Shown here: positions 1-6,569 of the stretch, piece by piece | Layout: the number at the start of each line of letters is the position of its first letter | How positions within the stretch are numbered: position 1 is the stretch's first letter | Assembly (NCBI RefSeq): GCF_040545925.1 | Contig: NZ_JBEPMX010000020.1 | Location: forward strand, 1-11,187 | DNA from: Alkalibacillus flavidus | GTDB lineage: Bacteria; Bacillota; Bacilli; Bacillales; Alkalibacillaceae | Length of the DNA stretch: 11,187 nt | Direction of reading: 5' to 3' | Notes under the pieces: model-generated | Told to the model about the DNA's origin: nothing | What the model saw: the letters and a program-made list of their open reading frames with translations, nothing else | Databases searched by the model: none | Program-made: the position numbers and the translations under genes

Positions 1-95
1 ATAGTCATCGAATGAAGAATCGAACTTCCATATTTCAGGAAGAAAGTGTTCAGAATTAATTAGCAAAAAGTGTTCATTTTTACTTGACGCTTACA
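1..95 (+). mobile_element. IS21-family element, right end with istB C-terminal tail (cut by window start)
   Basis: Codons from base 3 read SHRMKNRTSIFQEESVQN and stop at 57-59. This resembles the last residues of IstB, the AAA+ transposition helper of IS21 elements (typical C-terminus ...SYRLK/SYRMK...). The stop is followed by a short end sequence closing in TTGACGCTTACA at 84-95. The 10-mer AAAGTGTTCA occurs at 43-52 and 67-76, 24 bases apart. This fits the repeated transposase-binding sites in IS21 ends, which here overlap the end of istB. The body of the element lies outside the window, so I cannot say whether it is intact. A copy about 90% identical lies at 2301-2394 in the same orientation. 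The IstB match is from memory of the family. Confidence 0.75.
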
Positions 96-177
96 GTTAC
101 CCGAGTAAAATTAAGGCAGTTATTAAAAACTAACTTTTATATCCTTAATTCGATAGTTAGATTAAGTTAATCATATT

Positions 178-218
178 ACAAAAATAAGCCATCGATTAAT
201 TTGTTGGCTTATTTTTGT
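178..218. terminator. Perfect-stem bidirectional terminator before the SIR2 gene
   Basis: Two perfectly complementary 14-base arms, 178-191 (ACAAAAATAAGCCA) and 205-218 (TGGCTTATTTTTGT), flank a 13-base loop. The A-rich left foot and T-rich right foot would give a rho-independent terminator in either direction. It probably stops transcription arriving from the IS element and insulates the SIR2 promoter that follows directly. The GC core is short, so efficiency is uncertain. Confidence 0.7.
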
Positions 219-240
219 ATAAATATGTTATTGTGATAAT
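213..240 (+). promoter_or_regulatory. Putative sigma-A promoter of the SIR2 gene
   Basis: An extended -10 box TGT-GATAAT (TG at 232-233, GATAAT at 235-240) has a weak -35 candidate TTTTGT at 213-218, 16 bases upstream. It lies just after the terminator and about 40 bases before the start codon, with no other gene between. The -35 match is poor, so activity would rest mainly on the extended -10. It overlaps the right foot of the terminator stem. Confidence 0.45.
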
Positions 241-280
241 ATTCAGTCAGTTAAATTTTGATTTTTAGGGGGGATTTTAG

Positions 281-1630
281 TTGAGCTATGAACAATATAA
301 AAGTGAAATAACAATAGATATTAAAGAATGCTTAAATGAGATGGGAACACAGCCAGTTTTATTTGTTGGTTCTGGTCTTTCTAAAAGATATTTCAATAGT
401 CCTAATTGGATAGAGCTGTTGCAATGGCTGCAAAATGAATGCTCCTATATACCGCATGAAGTAGGTTATTATTTGCAAGGCGATTATCAATTAGAGGAAA
501 TAGGAACTGAATTCTCACAATATTATAGAAAATGGGCGTGGGATGGAAAAGAAAGATTCCCAGAAGAACTTTTTCACCCCTATGTTGAAAAATCTTCTTA
601 TATTAAATATAAAATTAAAGAATATTTCGAAAGTATCACTCCTATTAGCGAAGAAGAGATTAATAACGACATTCATAAAGCAGAGATAAAACATTTAAAG
701 GCTATTCAACCACATGCCATAATAACAACAAATTATGATACATTTTTAGAAACTATCTTTAATGAGTATCAACCAATCATAGGACAAAGAGTCCTAAAAC
801 CTGACACCATGTCTATTGGTGAAATCTTCAAAATCCATGGATGCGTAAATGAATATAAAGAATTAGTTTTTGATAGGGATGATTATGAACTATTTTTAAA
901 TAAAAAGAAGTATTTAAGTGCAAAATTATTAACTTTTTTCGCAGAGCACCCTTTATTATTTGTAGGCTACAGCGGGAGTGATGAAAACATTCAAAGAATA
1001 CTTTCTGACATAGATGAAATCATATCGTCTGAAGGTGAATTAATTCCTAACATATACTTTTTGGAATTTAATAATCAACTGATGGAAGATTCTGTACCGA
1101 AAAAAGAAAAGGTATTTGTCATAAACGGAAAAGAAGTAAGAGTTAAGTACATAGAAGCGAAAGAATTTGGTTGGGTTTTTGAAGCCTTTTCAATTAATAA
1201 AGCAATAGAAAATGTTCATCCAAAATTACTAAGAGCTTTATTTGCTAGAACTTTTCAATTGGTTAGAAGTGATATTCCAAGAAAAAGTGTAGAGGTTGAT
1301 TTTCAGCTTATAGAAAGAGCAGTAAGTGAAGAAAGTGGTTTACCAAATTTATATGGAGTATCATTATTGGATGATCCAAGTCAAATAAATATGAAATACC
1401 CTTTTATGTTAACACAGGTAGGGAAAGAACTTGGTTACTCAAACTGGCATGGAGCAGACAGACTTATTAAACAAATTAAAAGCGATCAGGGAATTAATAT
1501 TAAAGAGAGTGATAATAAGTATCATGTGACAATAAAAATAGGTAATTCTGAGAGAAGTAAGTATTCAATAGATGCAATTGAGCTTTTGAGATCAGTACAA
1601 AAAGGTGAAAATTACACGCTGGACATATGA
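281..1630 (+). CDS. SIR2-domain protein, probable NAD-consuming anti-phage effector
   Basis: 449 residues. The TTG start is chosen because AGGGGGGAT (267-275) sits about 7 bases upstream. The N-terminal half is a SIR2-like Rossmann domain of the bacterial defence type: PVLFVGSGLS at 25-34 (nucleotide-binding loop), TTNYD at 149-153 with the catalytic-type Asn151, KIHG at 184-187 with His186, and LLFVGYSGSD at 225-234. The key residues for NAD+ hydrolysis are therefore all present. No zinc-binding Cys pairs of true deacetylase sirtuins are seen. Residues about 310-449 form a second domain that I do not recognise; the stretch around 373-400 has the look of a winged-helix fold and may be the sensor or oligomerisation part. 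No membrane segment or signal peptide. In Thoeris ThsA, SIR2-APAZ/short-Ago and DSR systems, related domains deplete NAD+ on phage infection; that role is inferred here. No HerA, Argonaute or TIR partner is visible, so it may act alone. It is more AT-rich than the right half of the window and lies between two IS21 ends, both signs of transfer. Confidence 0.88.
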   Translation: MSYEQYKSEITIDIKECLNEMGTQPVLFVGSGLSKRYFNSPNWIELLQWLQNECSYIPHEVGYYLQGDYQLEEIGTEFSQYYRKWAWDGKERFPEELFHPYVEKSSYIKYKIKEYFESITPISEEEINNDIHKAEIKHLKAIQPHAIITTNYDTFLETIFNEYQPIIGQRVLKPDTMSIGEIFKIHGCVNEYKELVFDRDDYELFLNKKKYLSAKLLTFFAEHPLLFVGYSGSDENIQRILSDIDEIISSEGELIPNIYFLEFNNQLMEDSVPKKEKVFVINGKEVRVKYIEAKEFGWVFEAFSINKAIENVHPKLLRALFARTFQLVRSDIPRKSVEVDFQLIERAVSEESGLPNLYGVSLLDDPSQINMKYPFMLTQVGKELGYSNWHGADRLIKQIKSDQGINIKESDNKYHVTIKIGNSERSKYSIDAIELLRSVQKGENYTLDI

Positions 1631-2127
1631 GTAAGTCCTAAAAGCTAATTGTTTCTAGAATATCAATTTCTTGAAACGAATTTATTACTAAAAATAAGAT
1701 GCTCGTAAGTGCATATTAAAACAGCAATAATCTAAGTACCAAATCACGATTTTAGTTTTTGACAGTTTATCAATTTAAGTGCCACGGTTCTTTTGAAAGT
1801 TTGGAGTATCGATTTACGGTTAACATTTCCTTAGTTTATCATTAATGAGATTTAACACTTTCACTAAATATCCATAGACAATGGCAGTTAAAAAATAAAA
1901 TTAGGACATGTCTAGAGTTGACTTAAATTATTTCTCTGTGCTCAATTGTTTTTCACTTTCGGAACTTTTTAGAGCGATTTTAGCTCGAAGTACCAATATT
2001 GATCCGTCCCCTTGTATTTCGAGGATGTGTATTTGGGCTTTTTTGACAAAACATATAAATCGTGATTTTATTTTACAACTATTGATATATAGTATTGATA
2101 ACATCATGTTTAGGGAAACGGATTAAT
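1631..2127. other. AT-rich stretch without a recognised gene
   Basis: Nothing here can be supported as a gene. A frame open at 1908-2126 lacks a convincing Shine-Dalgarno sequence and recognisable motifs. An imperfect hairpin at 1651-1677 (GTTTCTAGA / TCTTGAAAC, one mismatch) follows the SIR2 stop and might weakly terminate it, but no T-tract follows. Two short motifs, GTGCCACGGTTCTTTTG (1781-1797) and GATCCGTCCCCTTGT (2001-2015), resemble the GAACCGTCCCC-type motifs of Bacillus REP-like repeats. Both matches are partial. Confidence 0.5.
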
Positions 2128-2359
2128 GAGAATTTAACTTTTACCATCCCATTAATGACTTGCATGACAAAACTCAATTATATTGTCTTCAAATAAGGGT
2201 TCAAGTCTGTGGGGCGATTTATTAGGTGATCAGGGATTTACTACAGTCATTTTGGATATGGATCTACATCGAGTAGAAGTCATTCAATTTCGTGATGAGG
2301 ATAGTCGTCGAATGAAGAATCTAACTCTCATAATTCAGGAAGAAAGTGTTCAGAATTAA
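2128..2359 (+). pseudogene. istB remnant (IS21-family transposition helper), frameshifted
   Basis: IstB C-terminal sequence survives in three frames. Bases 2128-2148 read ENLTFTI, 2151-2174 read INDLHDKT, and 2174-2359 read SIILSSNKGSSLWGDLLGDQ and on through TTVILD and HRVEVIQFRDEDS to the stop. This matches the family order ...LLFQII-N-RY-KTSIILTSNK-F--WG--LGD---T-ILDR--H...SYRMK. The frame changes near 2149 and 2174 rule out a working protein. The usual DR of ILDR has become DM, and nothing upstream of 2128 is recognisable, so most of istB and all of istA are gone. The frames were joined by eye, so break points are approximate. Confidence 0.78.
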
Positions 2360-2394
2360 TTAGCAAAAAGTGTTTATTCTATTTGACGCTTACA
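2301..2394 (+). repeat. Second IS21 right end, direct repeat of 1-95
   Basis: Bases 2301-2394 align with 1-95 with roughly nine differences including one single-base gap, so about 90% identity, in the same orientation. The segment covers the last istB codons and the IS terminus ending in TTGACGCTTACA at 2383-2394. The binding-site-like 10-mer recurs at 2343-2352 and, with one change, at 2367-2376. Flanking bases beyond 95 and 2394 show no clear target duplication shared by the two ends. The divergence suggests two old insertions rather than a recent duplication. Confidence 0.8.
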
Positions 2395-2510
2395 CTCGAG
2401 TTGATGCTGAGAGGGTAATCTCCTAAGACAATTTACCTACCACTTTACACAAATTTAATGATGATATACCTTATAAAAAATTACACTTAATCAGGTTTAT
2501 TGAGTTATTA

Positions 2511-2539
2511 TTGTTTTACTAATAGAATTAAATTATAAT
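2511..2539 (+). promoter_or_regulatory. Near-consensus sigma-A promoter of mcrBC
   Basis: TTGTTT at 2511-2516 and a perfect TATAAT at 2534-2539 are separated by 17 bases. Transcription would begin near 2546, giving a leader of only about 20 bases before the GTG start. It lies downstream of the second IS21 end, so the restriction genes do not depend on the SIR2 promoter. No operator-like inverted repeat or regulator gene is seen next to it. Confidence 0.7.
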
Positions 2540-2568
2540 TATTCGGATATTAATTGGTGGTGATTATT

Positions 2569-4149
2569 GTGGGATATTTTCTTGATACAAAAACGATAGA
2601 AAAGGCTTATAAAGAGTTAACTAAAAAAGAGGTGAAAAACCCAAGTGTTCTTTTTACATTTTTAATTTTAAAGGGGTGTAATTATAATAATTTATCATTT
2701 GAACCCTTAAAAAATATAACAGAGTACGGTGTAGATTTAACAAAAAGACTGAGTTGGTTGTTTGCTCCATACGAAAAACCTACAAGTAAATCAAACTTTA
2801 TCAATCCGTTTAATATGTCTGAATGGGGGTCTAATCCTAAAGAATCTTTAGAAAAGTGGGTGAGAACAAGACTTAAAAATAATATCATTGGTGGAGCAAC
2901 TACTTGGAGAAATGTAATAATCGAAGATCTAAAAAACCAACAAATTAAATTCACGTATAATTACATAGATGAGATTAATAGTTTAACACAAATTAATGAA
3001 CACAAAATAAATTTAGTAGCATTATCGATATGGGCAAATCGTTTCACTCAATTTGAACGAAAAATCACCTATAGTGAGCTGACTAATGAATTTCTTAAAT
3101 CATATAATATAATTAGTAAAGAGAAGGAATTAATTTTTCATGCTGATAACGATATAGAGTTAGATTTTAGTGATGAACCGCATAATGCATCATATATTAG
3201 GTCTATTATAGGATCGCCAAACAATGTGGATTATTGGACCAATGTTGAACAAGTATATGAAAAAAATGATATGTATGGGAGGAAGTTTGAAATGCAAAAT
3301 GTAAACCAAAACTCAGTTTCAGAGAAACGAATCAATGAATTACTATCTAAATATTTCCAAGTAATCTTGAGTGGCCCTCCTGGAACATCAAAATCATATT
3401 TGACTTCAAAAATAAGTGATAGTTTTGATACAGTAACTAATATACAGTTTCATCCTCAATATTCTTACCAACAGTTTATTGGTGGTTACATAGTTGAGAA
3501 GGATGAAGTAAACTATCGAAAAGGATTATTATTAAATTTGTTAGAGGAAATAAATAATAGTCCAAGTCAAAAAAGTCATTTATTAATTATTGATGAGATT
3601 AATAGAGCTAATTTAAGTCAAGTTTTTGGCGAAATAATTCAATGTTTAGATAGGGATCATAAAACTGAAATATTAGTAGATGGTCACCAAGAAGAGCTCT
3701 TTTTACCTAAAAATTTGTATATTATTGGAACAATGAATTCTTCTGATAGAACTATTGGGTCTATAGATCATGCTTTAAGGAGAAGGTTTATTAATGTTTA
3801 TTGTGAACCAGACCCTAATTTGCTTATAGATCTTTGTCCATCACAAGATGGAATATCAGTGTCCGACTTATTAACAAAAATAAACCAAAATTTACTTAAG
3901 TCTCATAAAAATAGAGAATTACTTGTTGGGCACGCCAACTTCCTGGATGATAATGTTAAAGGAGAAGATGGGAAGTATTATTGGAATATTCACTCTCTTG
4001 AGTTGGTATTTAATTACAAGGTTTTACCTATGATTGAGGAATTTTGTTATGGAAATTACTTGCAGATAAAATCTGTATTAGGAGATCAACTTCCTTTAAG
4101 GTTGACAGGAGATGAGTTTGAACAAGCAATAAAGGAATTTCTAAAATAA
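2569..4149 (+). CDS. McrB-type AAA+ GTPase restriction subunit
   Basis: 526 residues from the GTG at 2569, chosen because GGTGGTGAT (2556-2564) lies just upstream. A TTG at 2554 would add 5 residues but has no ribosome site. Residues about 262-526 form an McrB-like AAA+ motor: Walker A GPPGTSKS (269-276), Walker B LLIIDEINRAN (338-348, acidic pair D342-E343), the McrB signature GTMNSSDR (387-394; many relatives have NTAD), and an arginine-rich HALRRRF (401-407). McrB proteins use GTP, translocate DNA and require McrC for cleavage. The first 255 or so residues are a separate domain that I do not recognise; by position it should be the DNA-reading domain. The protein is longer than E. coli McrB. 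Its stop overlaps the mcrC start by one base, and a cytosine methyltransferase lies just beyond mcrC. This suggests a LlaJI/BsuMI-like enzyme that cuts unmodified sites, rather than a methyl-dependent one. That is inference; the GTPase call itself is firm. Confidence 0.9.
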   Translation: MGYFLDTKTIEKAYKELTKKEVKNPSVLFTFLILKGCNYNNLSFEPLKNITEYGVDLTKRLSWLFAPYEKPTSKSNFINPFNMSEWGSNPKESLEKWVRTRLKNNIIGGATTWRNVIIEDLKNQQIKFTYNYIDEINSLTQINEHKINLVALSIWANRFTQFERKITYSELTNEFLKSYNIISKEKELIFHADNDIELDFSDEPHNASYIRSIIGSPNNVDYWTNVEQVYEKNDMYGRKFEMQNVNQNSVSEKRINELLSKYFQVILSGPPGTSKSYLTSKISDSFDTVTNIQFHPQYSYQQFIGGYIVEKDEVNYRKGLLLNLLEEINNSPSQKSHLLIIDEINRANLSQVFGEIIQCLDRDHKTEILVDGHQEELFLPKNLYIIGTMNSSDRTIGSIDHALRRRFINVYCEPDPNLLIDLCPSQDGISVSDLLTKINQNLLKSHKNRELLVGHANFLDDNVKGEDGKYYWNIHSLELVFNYKVLPMIEEFCYGNYLQIKSVLGDQLPLRLTGDEFEQAIKEFLK

Positions 4150-5393
4150 TGAGTAAAATAATTATTAATGAAAACAGTGATGTACCTCTAGAAAAAAAAT
4201 ATATATCAATTGCAGAAGAAATTTTGCGTGATAATGAGGATCTTCCAATAAAGATTAATAATAATACTTTGTCTTTTAAAGACTATACAGTAGGTGTGTT
4301 GAGGTTAGATGACCTTCTTATTGAAATTAAGTCTAGAAATAATGCGATCACCATGAAATCAATATTTGAAATGTATTCTTTTGTGTCATCGGAGTACAAT
4401 GAATTTCAAATGGAAACTACAGGGTATGATATTGATAGTACATTTGAGTTATCATCTATTTCAAGTTATTTTTATAAAATTTGTTATGCTCTGTTATCTC
4501 AGGGGTTAACTGGAGTGTTTAAAAAAGTAGAAAAGTATTCAGATATAGTAAAAGGGAGTATTGTATTTGAAAGTTATAATAAATATGAAGTACCATATAA
4601 AGGTGTTAATATAATTGATGAGAATTATACACTAAACTCTTTACAAAACCAAATAATTAAAGCTGCTTTAAAAAAATTGATAGAATATGAACAAAAGGAA
4701 GAAGTTATAATAAAATTAAATACATTACTGAGAGAGTTCGATTATGTGGATGACAGAGAATTCACTTATCAAGAACTAGATGAAATAAAACTGAGATTAG
4801 ATTCATTTTATTCTGCAAACGACTATTATCCCATAGTGCTTGATTCTTCAGTTAAAATTTTAATGGATTTAAAAGCATCATATAGTAATGGTTCTGTAGA
4901 GTGGTATTCATTTTTAGTTAATTCAAACGACATTTTTGAAAAGTATGTCAGGAAACTATTGGATAAAGGTTTGAATGAAAGTGTTACAAAGTGGAATGAA
5001 CCCAAAGTGTTTACTAGTATTAAAGGAAATGATCAATATGGAATAAAAAGTTATACTCCTGATATTTTAATTGATTATGATGAATATAAAGACATAAGTA
5101 GGGCAGTTATAGATGTGAAGAATAAAGAATTCAATCCCTCAACTGGAAATGTAGCTGATTTAGTTAGTTCAAATGATTTATATCAGATATTATTCTATTG
5201 TAGACAGCTAAAATCTAATATCGGTATAATAATTTACCCAGTAAACAATAACTATGAACCATATGTGATTGAAATAAATGATGAAGGCAATCCCCAAATT
5301 TTTCTCCTATCAATCAATATGAAAGATAAGTTTGAAAACAGATATATTAAGCTTGTGAAAGAAGTGAAAGATCAAATATTAATTAATACATAA
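4149..5393 (+). CDS. McrC-type nuclease subunit (PD-(D/E)xK)
   Basis: 414 residues. The ATG at 4149 shares its A with the mcrB stop (TAATG), with AAAGGA at 4131-4136, so translation is coupled to mcrB. The N-terminal half has the McrC pattern of mixed beta strands, with LLIEIKSRNN soon after the start, and should bind the McrB ring and stimulate its GTPase. The C-terminal half carries the nuclease signature: TPDIL with Asp305, then VIDVKNK with Asp322 and Lys324. This is a complete PD-(D/E)xK metal-binding set, so the enzyme is predicted active. It is somewhat longer than E. coli McrC. It ends against the terminator at 5392-5419, beyond which the methyltransferase runs toward it. In E. coli McrBC, McrC is the cleaving subunit of the GTP-driven complex. 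Confidence 0.88.
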   Translation: MSKIIINENSDVPLEKKYISIAEEILRDNEDLPIKINNNTLSFKDYTVGVLRLDDLLIEIKSRNNAITMKSIFEMYSFVSSEYNEFQMETTGYDIDSTFELSSISSYFYKICYALLSQGLTGVFKKVEKYSDIVKGSIVFESYNKYEVPYKGVNIIDENYTLNSLQNQIIKAALKKLIEYEQKEEVIIKLNTLLREFDYVDDREFTYQELDEIKLRLDSFYSANDYYPIVLDSSVKILMDLKASYSNGSVEWYSFLVNSNDIFEKYVRKLLDKGLNESVTKWNEPKVFTSIKGNDQYGIKSYTPDILIDYDEYKDISRAVIDVKNKEFNPSTGNVADLVSSNDLYQILFYCRQLKSNIGIIIYPVNNNYEPYVIEINDEGNPQIFLLSINMKDKFENRYIKLVKEVKDQILINT

Positions 5394-5419
5394 AAGGTGC
5401 TAAAAATTTAGCACCTTTT
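5392..5419. terminator. Shared bidirectional terminator between mcrC and the methyltransferase
   Basis: Arms AAAAGGTGCTAAA (5392-5404) and TTTAGCACCTTTT (5407-5419) are perfectly complementary over 13 bases. The flanking A and T runs allow rho-independent termination on both strands. The hairpin overlaps the mcrC stop codon (5391-5393) and the methyltransferase stop (5420-5418), so one 28-base palindrome serves both genes. Such packing suggests the convergent genes have stayed together as a unit. Confidence 0.85.
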
Positions 5420-6503
5420 ATACCTGTAATTTCATTTGGTTGTATTTAGGAATTGGTATGCTTTTCTCGTAATAGTATAACATTTGCTGAATTATTTCTT
5501 TTACGACTGGTACCGTTACTGCATTTCCTAATTGTTTTATAGCTTGTCCGTTAGATACATTAAACTCAAACCAATCCGGAAAACCTTGTAATTTTTTACA
5601 TTCTTCTACAGATAATCTCCTCTTCAGATCCCATAATTTAGGTTCCCTAGAAGCAATTATTGAAGGTGCGACACTGTCTATACTACTATAATAAGCTTCT
5701 TGTATTTGTGTCTTTGCTTTATCACCTATGTGAAATCTTAAAGTTTTATCTGGCTTTAGATAAGAATAAATCCCATACTTTCCTTTCTTAGTCTTGGGAT
5801 CATATTTTGAATTATCGTGCTGAATTCTATCTTCATCAGTTAATTCTAATTGTTTAAAATGATAATCGATACGATCAGTCTCAAATTTTGTTAATTTTAA
5901 TGATTCATCAGTATTATTTGTATCAACAATGTCTCTTAAAGCAGTTCCACTATTATTACCTGACGGGAATTCAAAATAAATATCATCTTTAAAACCAACA
6001 CAAAACCATCTTTGTCTATACTGAGGTACTCCAAAGTCGTAACTGTCTAAAGTAGTCCAATAAATATTATAACCAATACTTCTCAATGTTTTTTCTATAG
6101 TATTTAATGTATCACCTTTATTATGCGATTTTAATCCTTTTACGTTTTCTAATAAAAACATCTTTGGTTTTTTGGAACGTAAAATTCTAACAATATCGAA
6201 AAATAAAGTTCCACTTATTTTATCATCAAATCCCTCTAATCTCCCTGAGTAGCTAAAGGGTTGACAAGGAAAACCAGCTGTTAAAATATCAAAATCTGGT
6301 AGCTTTCTTGAATCAATTTCCTTAATATCACCATAAGGTTTTTCTCCAAAATTATGCTCGTATACTTCACAAGCATATTTATCAATTTCTGAAGAAAACA
6401 CACATTCCATATTGTGTGAATTAATCATTTCATTCGCTAACCTAAACCCACCTATTCCTGCAAATAAATCAATAAATTTATAATTTCGTTTTTTCGAATT
6501 CAT
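5418..6503 (-). CDS. C5-cytosine DNA methyltransferase, complete
   Basis: 361 residues, ATG at 6503-6501, with AAAGGTGAT (6517-6509) as ribosome site. All main motifs of the family are present in order: I, DLFAGIGGFR (12-21, AdoMet binding); IV, GFPCQPFS (77-84, catalytic Cys80); VI, ENV (119-121); VIII, QYRQR (161-165); IX, RLSVEECKKLQGFPD (296-310); X, KQLGNAVTVP (323-332). It transfers a methyl group from AdoMet to C5 of cytosine within a specific site. The target recognition region lies between motifs VIII and IX (about 170-295), and its site cannot be read from the sequence. Length is normal and no lesion is seen. It is convergent with mcrC and shares its terminator, so it most likely protects the host against the McrBC-type enzyme. 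A single C5 enzyme can protect both strands only of a symmetric site. The alternative, an unrelated solitary methyltransferase, is less likely given the packing. Confidence 0.93.
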   Translation of the reverse strand: MNSKKRNYKFIDLFAGIGGFRLANEMINSHNMECVFSSEIDKYACEVYEHNFGEKPYGDIKEIDSRKLPDFDILTAGFPCQPFSYSGRLEGFDDKISGTLFFDIVRILRSKKPKMFLLENVKGLKSHNKGDTLNTIEKTLRSIGYNIYWTTLDSYDFGVPQYRQRWFCVGFKDDIYFEFPSGNNSGTALRDIVDTNNTDESLKLTKFETDRIDYHFKQLELTDEDRIQHDNSKYDPKTKKGKYGIYSYLKPDKTLRFHIGDKAKTQIQEAYYSSIDSVAPSIIASREPKLWDLKRRLSVEECKKLQGFPDWFEFNVSNGQAIKQLGNAVTVPVVKEIIQQMLYYYEKSIPIPKYNQMKLQV

Positions 6504-6533
6504 AACTCATCACCTTTATATGTCATTAACTTT

Positions 6534-6563
6534 ATATTATTTAATTTTACCACAGGATTGCAA
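6534..6563 (-). promoter_or_regulatory. Putative sigma-A promoter of the methyltransferase
   Basis: Reading the minus strand, TTGCAA (6563-6558) and TAATAT (6539-6534) are 18 bases apart and end about 30 bases before the ATG. The -35 box is itself palindromic. The methyltransferase therefore has a promoter separate from that of mcrBC, which would allow modification to be made independently of the nuclease. Spacing and boxes are acceptable but not strong. Confidence 0.45.
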
Positions 6564-6569
6564 TTAGTT

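Noticed and set aside
84..95. GACGC (the LlaJI site) within the IS21 ends
   Set aside because: It belongs to the IS terminus and recurs only because the IS end recurs; no evidence links it to the enzyme here.
1908..2126. 72-residue open frame on the plus strand
   Set aside because: No convincing ribosome site, no motif, residue composition like random AT-rich translation, and it lies in a stretch next to a dead IS element.
2395..2400. CTCGAG (the BsuMI/XhoI site) just before the mcrBC promoter
   Set aside because: A single six-base match says nothing about the specificity of this system.
2682..2954. 90-residue minus-strand frame inside mcrB
   Set aside because: A shadow of the mcrB coding frame.
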